Of a stretch of 6,547 nucleotides of DNA, positions 1 to 5,264 are shown in pieces. The position numbers were made by a program, and so were the translations under genes. The notes under the pieces are model-generated. The model worked only from the letters and a program-made list of their open reading frames with translations. It was not told the origin of the DNA and searched no databases. Position 1 is the stretch's first letter. The number at the start of each line of letters is the position of its first letter. Source of the stretch: Kangiella sp. (GTDB lineage Bacteria > Pseudomonadota > Gammaproteobacteria > Enterobacterales > Kangiellaceae); the NCBI GenBank assembly GCA_002733465.1, contig NVVT01000001.1, forward strand, positions 31,282 through 37,828. The letters are read 5' to 3'.

Positions 1-50
1 AACGAAAAGGCTATGCTTTTTATTAGGAATAATACAGGCAAAACATTCAT

Positions 51-572
51 ATGGAATTTGATATACAATTTGCAGCAATAAAAGATTGCGCTGCAATATC
101 TCAATTAGCCGGCGCATCTTTCCATTTAGCTTGCCCGGAAGATTGTGACAAAAAAGAATTGAAAACATATATAGAAGAACATCTAACTGAAAATGCCTTC
201 GTTGCAATACTTGAAAGTGAAAGTATTATTGTTATCGCCAGATCTGGTAGTTTACTTGTTGGTATGATGGTTCTGGAACCTTTAGAAAGGAGTATAGTGG
301 AATTAGATTTTGCACCGGGCATGTTAATCCGCAAACTTTATATATCTTCTGATTATCACGGTGCTGGCGTTGCAGATCAATTAATGTGTAAAATGGAGGA
401 GTTAAACAAAAAGTACGGACTTCATCAAGCTTGGTTAACTGTGTTTAGTGGTAACAAAAGAGCGATTCGGTTTTATCAAAAAAAAGGATTTGAGAATATT
501 GGAAACATCGAGTTTTATATGGGGAAAGAAATTCATCTAGATAATCTAATGGCAAAAAAATTCAATTGGTAG
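51..572 (+). CDS. GNAT-family N-acetyltransferase
   Basis: This gene encodes a 173-residue cytoplasmic protein of the GNAT fold, which transfers an acetyl group from acetyl-CoA to an amine. Motif A is visible at residues 94-112: strand RKLYIS, then the pyrophosphate-binding turn HGAGVAD, then a helix. The C-terminal motif B follows at 134-147 (GNKRAIRFYQKKGF), with the usual Asn and the FYQKKGF ending. The N-terminal part (AAIKDCAAISQLA) matches the first strand and helix of the family. The start at 51 is the only ATG in this frame after the in-frame stop at 30-32. The Shine-Dalgarno match is weak, with AGG at 36-38. No promoter is evident in the 50 bases available upstream. The substrate (small molecule, antibiotic or protein N-terminus) cannot be read from the sequence. 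The next gene has its own promoter, so the two need not be co-regulated. Confidence 0.87.
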   Translation: MEFDIQFAAIKDCAAISQLAGASFHLACPEDCDKKELKTYIEEHLTENAFVAILESESIIVIARSGSLLVGMMVLEPLERSIVELDFAPGMLIRKLYISSDYHGAGVADQLMCKMEELNKKYGLHQAWLTVFSGNKRAIRFYQKKGFENIGNIEFYMGKEIHLDNLMAKKFNW

Positions 573-608
573 ATTTCATTTCTATAAATTTAATACCATT
601 CGAAGCAA

Positions 609-659
609 AATCAATTTTTACTGCTACTTTATTTCGCTGATTGCTTAACAAAATTGATT
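609..659. repeat. 10-bp perfect inverted repeat over the TPR gene promoter
   Basis: AATCAATTTT at 609-618 is the exact reverse complement of AAAATTGATT at 650-659, with a 31-nt spacer. The right arm lies between the -35 and -10 hexamers of the promoter for the TPR gene. It could be an operator for a dimeric or looping repressor. In such AT-rich sequence it could also arise by chance. Confidence 0.45.
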
Positions 660-669
660 ACACTATACT
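641..669 (+). promoter_or_regulatory. Probable sigma70 promoter of the TPR membrane protein gene
   Basis: TTGCTT at 641-646 and TATACT at 664-669 are separated by 17 bp. The -10 matches consensus at 5 of 6 positions and the -35 keeps the TTG. Transcription would begin near 676 and leave a leader of about 24 nt before the ATG at 700. This suggests the TPR gene is transcribed independently of the acetyltransferase gene. Confidence 0.6.
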
Positions 670-699
670 GAATCGCTAAAACAACAAAAAGCTGGACCT

Positions 700-2460
700 A
701 TGAGTCTATTATCTGAATATCGACGACGGAATGTTTTTAAAGTAGCCAGTGTCTATTTAATTGCTGGTTGGCTGTTGTTGCAAATTCTTGACGTTGTTTC
801 CCCCTACCTTCAATTACCTCTAAGTCTTGGCAAAATTGTTATTATCACCTTAAGTATAGGATTCCCCTTTGCTTGTATATTAGCTTTTTTATTCGAGTTT
901 ACTCCAAACGGAATAAAACGAATTAATAGAAAACATGCAATTCACTCGACACTTGCTAAAGAATCAGGACGGAGCCTATTTGAAGAGGGATCCGTAGACA
1001 AGGCAATTGCAGGAGAACTAGCGGTTGGTAAATTAGTTGAACTTGAATCAGCAAAACCAACTCGCTCTATCTACATCAAAAAATTAGCGGTGCTGCCGTT
1101 TTCAAATCTTGTTGAAGATCCCGATACCAACTTTCTTGGATTCGCATTAGCGGATCAAATAATTGGTTCAATTGCCTATTCAAAAAATGTTTTAGTCAGA
1201 CCATCAAGTTCAATCCGACCTTACCAGAACACCATTTTAAATATTCAAGAGATAGGCTCTAAATTGAATGTCGAGTTTGTGCTTGCGGGTAGCTATTTAA
1301 AGCAAGACGAAACTGTCAGGTTGAATGTCGAGTTAGTCGAACTATCTTCGGAAGAAATAATATGGCGTGAATCTATAGAAATAAAATACAAGAATGTATT
1401 CGAACTTCAAGATATTGTAGCTAAAAAAATTGCATTCAATTTAAATGTGCATTTTACAAAAGAAGAAATGAAACGCATGAAACCTGACGCGCCGAAAAAT
1501 TCTGGCGTCTATGATTTTTATCTTCGAGCTGTAGCAATGCCATTTACTGTCGACGGTAATATGGAAGCAATCGAACTACTTAATAAATCTGTTGAGCTTG
1601 ATCCTTTATACGCACCTTTATATTATGAATTAGGCGTTCGTTATACGCAATTGTCCCAAATTGGTCATGATACCGCTTCCGCACATAAGCAATCAGAAAT
1701 ATGTTTTTTAAAAGCGCTTTCATTAAAAGATGATTATCTAGACGCCCTAGCAAATTTGGGGATGGTTTATACCGATGCGGGAAAACATCATGAAGCTCAC
1801 TTGCTTTTGATCAAAGCGCTAAAAATCAATCCAAATGATGCATGGCTTCATTTTTCGCTCAGTTATCATTATCGTTATATAGGATTTCTAAAGCGCTCGG
1901 AAAAAGAAATGCAAATTGCTTTGCAACTTGACCCTAAGAACCCATGGTTTCGTTCATCAATAGTCACATCCATGTATTTAGGAAAGTATAAAACTATTTT
2001 AAAGTCTTTTGATTTAGCCTTAGATAGTCCATTTACCCTTAACTATTTGGGTGAAGTAGCTTTTCGAAAAGGCGATAAAAAATTGGCGCTAGAATATTTT
2101 AAAAAAGTTCTCGATATAGATAACGAAATAGGAGAGTATCATTTCGCCGCGTCCTTTATCGCTTACATCAATGGCGATACTAAAAAGGCAATTTTGTTAA
2201 ATTTTGACCGAGAATCTGAGAATCCCGCAGACGGAGAAATATTGTATGAAATTGCTCGTCTTTACGGATTATACAATGACAAAGATGGCTGTTGTAGATC
2301 ACTTAAAAAAGCTATCGATATGGGCTATGTGAGTTACCCTTCAATGAAGGGAGATATCTTTCTTAAATCTGTTAAAAAAGATCCAGAGATTAAAAAGTTA
2401 CTCGAAATAGCCAAGTTAAAACATGAAGATTTAAAGAGTAAATTAGTTGCTAATTATTAA
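700..2460 (+). CDS. Inner-membrane TPR protein with TolB/FlgO-like domain
   Basis: The product has 586 residues. A short basic N-terminus (EYRRRNVFKVA) leads into two membrane segments, about 14-34 and 43-65, followed by the basic GIKRINRK. Both soluble ends should therefore face the cytoplasm. Residues 127-250 match the TolB-N/FlgO-like domain often found in CadC-like regulators and class III adenylate cyclases: KLAVLPFSNL, then VEDPDTNFLGFALADQII, then EFVLAGSYLKQ and VFELQDIVAKKI. At least six TPR-like units follow from about 268 to 540, for example 346-378 and 380-413, with a tail ending in KKDPEIKKLLE as in relatives. In related proteins a winged-helix DNA-binding or cyclase domain often precedes this region. 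Here only the membrane hairpin does, so the protein looks like a scaffold or signalling adaptor without its own output domain. The start is supported by the family-typical N-terminus, although the Shine-Dalgarno sequence is poor. Partners and function are unknown. Confidence 0.9.
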   Translation: MSLLSEYRRRNVFKVASVYLIAGWLLLQILDVVSPYLQLPLSLGKIVIITLSIGFPFACILAFLFEFTPNGIKRINRKHAIHSTLAKESGRSLFEEGSVDKAIAGELAVGKLVELESAKPTRSIYIKKLAVLPFSNLVEDPDTNFLGFALADQIIGSIAYSKNVLVRPSSSIRPYQNTILNIQEIGSKLNVEFVLAGSYLKQDETVRLNVELVELSSEEIIWRESIEIKYKNVFELQDIVAKKIAFNLNVHFTKEEMKRMKPDAPKNSGVYDFYLRAVAMPFTVDGNMEAIELLNKSVELDPLYAPLYYELGVRYTQLSQIGHDTASAHKQSEICFLKALSLKDDYLDALANLGMVYTDAGKHHEAHLLLIKALKINPNDAWLHFSLSYHYRYIGFLKRSEKEMQIALQLDPKNPWFRSSIVTSMYLGKYKTILKSFDLALDSPFTLNYLGEVAFRKGDKKLALEYFKKVLDIDNEIGEYHFAASFIAYINGDTKKAILLNFDRESENPADGEILYEIARLYGLYNDKDGCCRSLKKAIDMGYVSYPSMKGDIFLKSVKKDPEIKKLLEIAKLKHEDLKSKLVANY

Positions 2461-2470
2461 TCAATAAATT

Positions 2471-2498
2471 TTCACTTTATTTTTAACAAGCATAATAT
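2471..2498 (+). promoter_or_regulatory. Possible promoter of the exported YbjN/CesT-like gene
   Basis: TTCACT at 2471-2476 and TAATAT at 2493-2498 are 16 bp apart. This would give a leader of about 65 nt that contains the CTAG-centred repeat at 2524-2552. The -35 is only a partial match and the region is AT-rich, so the call is weak. Confidence 0.3.
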
Positions 2499-2523
2499 TT
2501 TAACTCGCTAATTTCAGCGCCAC

Positions 2524-2552
2524 TCTCGGACAAGCTCCTAGATAACTTTCAG
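2524..2552. repeat. CTAG-centred intergenic repeat, copy A
   Basis: This 29-nt stretch matches 3989-4017 at 24 of 29 positions, including an unbroken AAGCTCCTAG core and a shared AACTT. It ends 18 nt before the ATG of the following gene and just ahead of its Shine-Dalgarno AAGGA (2559-2563). It may be a REP-like dispersed repeat or a regulator site with the pattern CAAG-N3-CTAG-N4-CTT. Confidence 0.55.
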
Positions 2553-2569
2553 TTCAACAAGGAATTATC

Positions 2570-3064
2570 ATGAACCGAATTATTTTAACTTTTATTCTTT
2601 TGCTCAATATTCAAACTCTTATCGCAAAAGAGACAGAAAGGATGACTCCCGAAAGCCTTTTTAAGGTGATTCAATCTTATACAGAATCTGCAAATATTGA
2701 GAATAACGTCATCAGCTTTAAATATAATCAAGTCAGCCTATACTGCATATGGGATAGCAAAGCTGACCGTATGCGCATAATAACGCCTATAGCAGAAACA
2801 TCCAAACTATCACCTGAATTATTAGAGTTAGCTTTAAGGGCTAATTATCACACGGTTTTGGATGCTCGTTATGCCATTGGAGATGATTTTTTATATGCTG
2901 CATTCATACATCCATTATCTTCAATCACTAAAAACGAATTGGAATCTGCAATTAGGCAAGTCGCCACCTCAGCTTTAACATTCGGGACTAGTTTTTCTAG
3001 CGGAGAACTTATTTTTCCCGGAAAGAGTAAAGTGGATAAAGAGAACAAAACAAATAATATATGA
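2570..3064 (+). CDS. Exported small protein, probable YbjN/CesT-like fold
   Basis: The 164-residue product starts with a signal peptide: MNR, a hydrophobic stretch at 4-17, and a likely cut after TLIA at residue 19. The mature domain at about 25-150 resembles the type III chaperone-like (CesT/YbjN) fold. It has an initial helix (MTPESLFKVIQSY), strands around NVISFKYNQVSLYCIWD, then DRMRIITPIAE. A helix with the typical SPELLELALRANYHTVLDARYAIGD pattern follows, then the strand FLYAAFIHPLSSIT and a helix ENELESAIRQ-like region (121-130). The ending TFGTSFSSGELIFPG looks like that of conserved exported relatives in marine gammaproteobacteria; this comparison is from memory. The start is firm because AAGGA lies 6 nt upstream. 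The last codons fall inside the stem of the convergent terminator. A role as a periplasmic chaperone or binding protein is only an inference from the fold. No secretion genes are nearby. Confidence 0.82.
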   Translation: MNRIILTFILLLNIQTLIAKETERMTPESLFKVIQSYTESANIENNVISFKYNQVSLYCIWDSKADRMRIITPIAETSKLSPELLELALRANYHTVLDARYAIGDDFLYAAFIHPLSSITKNELESAIRQVATSALTFGTSFSSGELIFPGKSKVDKENKTNNI

Positions 3065-3092
3065 TATTCGTTAGTACCATATATTATTGTTT
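3048..3092. terminator. Bidirectional AT-rich terminator between convergent genes
   Basis: AATAATATATG at 3053-3063 pairs perfectly with CATATATTATT at 3078-3088. After one bulged A (3052) the stem extends four more pairs to 3048/3092, giving about 15 bp around a 14-nt loop. It spans the last codons and stop of the rightward gene and reaches into the stop codon of the leftward gene. Both strands are U-rich in the outer 3' arm (TTGTTT on plus, TTTGTTTTG on minus), as expected for intrinsic termination. The absence of a GC-rich stem lowers certainty. Confidence 0.6.
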
Positions 3093-3867
3093 AATAACGA
3101 AGCGAATACCATAAACGACCTAGCTTTTCATGCAAGGCGCTATGGCTTTCATATAATGCTTTTGCCGATGGTAGGTAGTCTTGCCAGTTATCGCTTTCAC
3201 TTTCAAAAACGGTGGGGGCAGGAATAATCATTAAGCCTGTTTTTTCGAACTCGATTTTAGCTCTATGCATATGGCTAGCATGCGTGACTAATAAAACATT
3301 GGTGATAGAGTTTTCTTTTAATATTTTTGCACTAAATTGTGCATTTTCAGCGGTATTTTTACTTTCGGTTTCTATCCATTTAGGAGGAATATTAAAAGCC
3401 GATAACATTGTCTGATTCATTAAAACACTTTCCGCTGTCGCCTCTCCGTTTACGCTACCGCCTGATAATAACAATGGAATTTTGAGTTTTCTATGTAACC
3501 ACGCACCGTATTGTAATCTTTGCAAAGTCATTCGACTAACGGTGTCTATCTCTCCATATTCCGGCGCAGAACTGCGTCTTCCTCCGGCTAAAATAACGAT
3601 TGCAATATCTTCTCTTTGTTGTTTTTCAAATGTTTTAATTTGTTTTAAGCTAAGATAAGTATCGGTTTGTAAGCTCATGGTTAGCTTTGTTGCGATAACA
3701 GACAAGCTCGATAACACAAAAGTGGCAATCGCAAATATGGCGACTAGAGACGACGTTTTTTTAAATTTTTTGCGACTAAAAAAGGCACCGAGTCCAAGCA
3801 ATAGATTAATGCCTGGTGGCAACAGAAGTAAATTTGACAATTGACTAACAAAAACCTCAAATGACAT
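3091..3867 (-). CDS. ElyC/SanA/YdcF-family (DUF218) membrane protein
   Basis: The 258-residue product is almost the same length as E. coli ElyC (259), an envelope-biogenesis factor linked to undecaprenyl-phosphate and peptidoglycan metabolism. Two membrane segments, about 12-30 and 41-60, flank the basic cytoplasmic loop SRKKFKK. This places the C-terminal DUF218 domain (about 87-258) in the periplasm, as in ElyC. The domain motifs are in order: AIVILAGGR at 89-97, LLLSGGSVNGEATAESVLM at 132-150, ETESKNTAENAQFSAKIL at 166-183, LLVTHASHMHRA at 192-203 and IPAPT at 215-219. The ending EKLGRLWYSL also resembles ElyC. A TATAAT -10 lies 31-36 nt upstream of the start codon, and the Shine-Dalgarno is weak (AAAGAGA). 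The specific orthology to ElyC rather than other YdcF paralogues comes from length, topology and C-terminus and has not been tested by a search. Confidence 0.92.
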   Translation of the reverse strand: MSFEVFVSQLSNLLLLPPGINLLLGLGAFFSRKKFKKTSSLVAIFAIATFVLSSLSVIATKLTMSLQTDTYLSLKQIKTFEKQQREDIAIVILAGGRRSSAPEYGEIDTVSRMTLQRLQYGAWLHRKLKIPLLLSGGSVNGEATAESVLMNQTMLSAFNIPPKWIETESKNTAENAQFSAKILKENSITNVLLVTHASHMHRAKIEFEKTGLMIIPAPTVFESESDNWQDYLPSAKALYESHSALHEKLGRLWYSLRY

Positions 3868-3897
3868 ACAGTCGATCTCTTTTTAACACTTATAGAG

Positions 3898-3903
3898 ATT
3901 ATA
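3898..3903 (-). promoter_or_regulatory. -10 element (TATAAT) of the ElyC-like gene
   Basis: Read on the minus strand, a consensus TATAAT sits 31-36 nt ahead of the ATG at 3867, predicting a leader of about 24 nt. No good -35 is present at 16-18 bp. The closest are TTCTTG at 15 bp and AGTTCT at 17 bp, so an activator may help. ATCTCT at 3875-3880 and AGAGAT at 3894-3899 form a small dyad over the transcription start. Three GATTAA copies lie upstream on this strand (3914-3919, 3931-3936, 3943-3948). Confidence 0.6.
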
Positions 3904-3951
3904 CACGAATGTTTTAATCAAGAACTTTTGTTAATCGAACGGTTAATCCGA

Positions 3952-3969
3952 CAAGCGTCTAGGAACTTG
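3952..3969. repeat. CTAG-centred repeat, copy C (symmetric form)
   Basis: This 18-bp element is symmetric: CAAG-N3-CTAG-N3-CTTG. It shares GACAAGC, CTAG and AACTT with copy A and lies 44 bp from copy B. It sits upstream of the ElyC-like gene promoter and downstream of the chemoreceptor gene. The symmetry would suit a dimeric regulator, but it also forms one arm of a stem with copy B. Confidence 0.5.
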
Positions 3970-4006
3970 CCCGCAGTAGACTTCCTATTCTCGCAAAAGC
4001 TCCTAG
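3959..4006 (-). other. Potential stem-loop at the 3' end of the chemoreceptor mRNA
   Basis: On minus-strand RNA, CUAGGAGCUU (4006-3997) pairs with AAGUUCCUAG (3968-3959) over 10 bp with one G-U wobble, around a 28-nt loop. The stem begins at the chemoreceptor stop codon. There is no U-run after it, so it looks more like a REP-type or stabilising structure than an intrinsic terminator. Confidence 0.45.
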
Positions 4007-4017
4007 GCAACTTCCAG
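3989..4017. repeat. CTAG-centred intergenic repeat, copy B
   Basis: This copy matches copy A (2524-2552) at 24 of 29 positions. It overlaps the chemoreceptor gene and supplies its last four sense codons and TAG stop (4003-4005). The overlap suggests the element was inserted at, or co-evolved with, the 3' end of the gene. Confidence 0.55.
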
Positions 4018-5085
4018 AGCGCTTAAATGGCGATAAACTTCTAAACTGGCATCTTCCATTTGCTTAAGAGCGACTCTAGCATCATGTAATTCCCCGCTTT
4101 TTGCGGAAAGCATTGCTTCAATACCATGTGCATGAACTCGTTTATGTGGTTCTTCCAGTGCGGAAAAAGCAGAATGATGACTGTATTGTTGACCATCGCC
4201 TTGGTAATACCATTGACCTAGTCGACAGTCAGTATGTCTAGCAAAATCATCAACAGATTTTGATGAGGTTTTAAAAATAACACTGTATACATCAGCTTTC
4301 CACACCACATGATCAAGCTTAGTCGTTTGGATAAACGCATTTAAAGCGGAAGAGCCTATCACACCTCTCATTTTATTAGACGCAGTAAGAATCTCTTTAT
4401 AAGACTGATCGAGCACTTCGTTTTGTTGGGCTATTTCTGCTGTATGTTCACAGAGTTCGTTAATTTGTTTGGCCGCAGTAGCTGAATCTGCATCAATGGT
4501 ATCAATTAGGCCACTAATTTCGCTGGTTGCATTACCCGTATTTTGAGCAAGAGAGCGAACCTCATCAGCAACAACCGCAAATCCTCTTCCTTGATCACCT
4601 GCTCTAGCAGCCTCTATTGCAGCGTTTAATGCTAATAAATTGGTCTGATCCGAAATGTTGGCAATAACACTAACAAAATTAGCAATGTTATCGGAAACTT
4701 CTCTAAGTGAACTCATTTTTTCACTGCTTTCCGCTGCGCGGTCACCAATTTCTTTTACAGTGGTAGAAATGTTACTTACTATGGCGGTCGATTGAGTGAA
4801 AACTTGATCTAAACAGCTAATAGCTCTGTTTTCTTCCATTATTTTTTCTGCCATATTAGCGACGGCTTCTCTAATTTGACTCACACCTTGCACCGACTCA
4901 AGCATCATCATCATCATCGCTTCAGTATCTTCATTTGCACTGAAACTATCAGTCAGTTGTTGATTTAATGCCTCAACCTCCAGCTTTGTCGCATCAATAG
5001 ACTGTCTTGCCTCTTCTAATTGGCCTGAAAGTTGTTGATTTTGGGTTTCTAATTCTTCTATGCGTTGCTTATTGCCAAATAACAT
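4003..5085 (-). CDS. Soluble methyl-accepting chemotaxis protein with C-terminal CZB domain
   Basis: The 360-residue protein has no membrane segment and no HAMP domain, so it is a cytoplasmic chemoreceptor. Residues 1-50 form a Gln/Glu-rich coiled coil. The MCP signalling hairpin spans about 60-243, with the conserved CheW/CheA-binding tip at 145-180 (ISDQTNLLALNAAIEAARAG, then QGRGFAVVADEVRSLA). The CZB zinc-binding domain occupies about 254-325. Its expected ligands are present: His259 (KLDHVVWK), Cys287 (CRLGQWYY), His314 and His318 (EEPHKRVH). In Helicobacter TlpD and relatives, this His3Cys site senses pH, zinc or hypochlorous acid through the Cys; a similar redox or metal role is inferred here. 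The Shine-Dalgarno AGGA lies 10 nt upstream. I saw no flagellar sigma28 promoter (TAAA-N15-GCCGATAA). Residues 57-61 are five Met in a row from an (ATG)5 tract. The last codons and stop lie in repeat copy B. Confidence 0.96.
   Translation of the reverse strand: MLFGNKQRIEELETQNQQLSGQLEEARQSIDATKLEVEALNQQLTDSFSANEDTEAMMMMMLESVQGVSQIREAVANMAEKIMEENRAISCLDQVFTQSTAIVSNISTTVKEIGDRAAESSEKMSSLREVSDNIANFVSVIANISDQTNLLALNAAIEAARAGDQGRGFAVVADEVRSLAQNTGNATSEISGLIDTIDADSATAAKQINELCEHTAEIAQQNEVLDQSYKEILTASNKMRGVIGSSALNAFIQTTKLDHVVWKADVYSVIFKTSSKSVDDFARHTDCRLGQWYYQGDGQQYSHHSAFSALEEPHKRVHAHGIEAMLSAKSGELHDARVALKQMEDASLEVYRHLSALEVA
4903..4917 (-). repeat. (ATG)5 trinucleotide tract inside the chemoreceptor gene
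   Basis: Five in-frame ATG codons in tandem encode Met57-Met61 just before the signalling helices. Slippage here would add or remove whole Met residues without a frameshift. I see no Shine-Dalgarno ahead of it that would support an internal start. Confidence 0.9.
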
Positions 5086-5144
5086 CGTCTTTTTATCCTA
5101 CTTCAATAACTAGTATTCACAGATATTGATTATTTAACCTTATC

Positions 5145-5166
5145 TTCTCGACGAAGGGCCTCCTAG
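5145..5166. repeat. Possible partial CTAG-centred repeat, copy D
   Basis: TTCTCG (5145-5150) and CTCCTAG (5160-5166) occur in the same order as in copies A and B, but 9 nt apart instead of 6. The downstream AACTT half is missing. GGGC and GCCC around the core could form a 4-bp stem. It lies about 60-80 bp upstream of the chemoreceptor start. Confidence 0.3.
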
Positions 5167-5172
5167 CCCGGC

Positions 5173-5203
5173 TAATTAACTAAATATCTCGCTTTGTTAA
5201 TTA
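5173..5203. repeat. 8-bp perfect inverted repeat upstream of the chemoreceptor gene
   Basis: TAATTAAC (5173-5180) and GTTAATTA (5196-5203) are exact reverse complements with a 15-nt spacer. The dyad lies in the 179-bp gap between the tatC-linked gene and the chemoreceptor gene, about 90-120 bp before the latter's start. It could be an operator. I see no strong promoter or classical terminator in this gap. Confidence 0.35.
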
Positions 5204-5264
5204 AATGTAGCAGAAGAACGTTTGTTTCGCTGAAAATATTCGACAGAGAGTGGATTGATTTGAC

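Noticed and set aside
101..334. Minus-strand open frame opposite the acetyltransferase gene
   Set aside because: It lies wholly antisense to a well-supported GNAT gene, has no recognisable domain and no ribosome binding site.
567..598. TGGTA/TACCA pairing after the acetyltransferase stop as a terminator
   Set aside because: Five pairs with a 22-nt loop and no U-tract are not convincing.
2441..2455. AATTAG-TTG-CTAATT hairpin as terminator of the TPR gene
   Set aside because: It is only a 6-bp AT-rich stem inside the coding end, and no clear U-tract follows. It is too weak to call.
3212..3415. Plus-strand open frame opposite the ElyC-like gene
   Set aside because: It is antisense to DUF218 motifs that are clearly coding, and its hydrophobicity mirrors the other strand.
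3952..4017. Integron attC site or transposon end
   Set aside because: The element lacks the GTTRRRY/RYYYAAC core pairs of attC. No integrase, transposase or target-site duplication is visible.
5086..5264. Flagellar sigma28 promoter for the chemoreceptor gene
   Set aside because: I looked for TAAA-N15-GCCGATAA on the minus strand and found no acceptable match.
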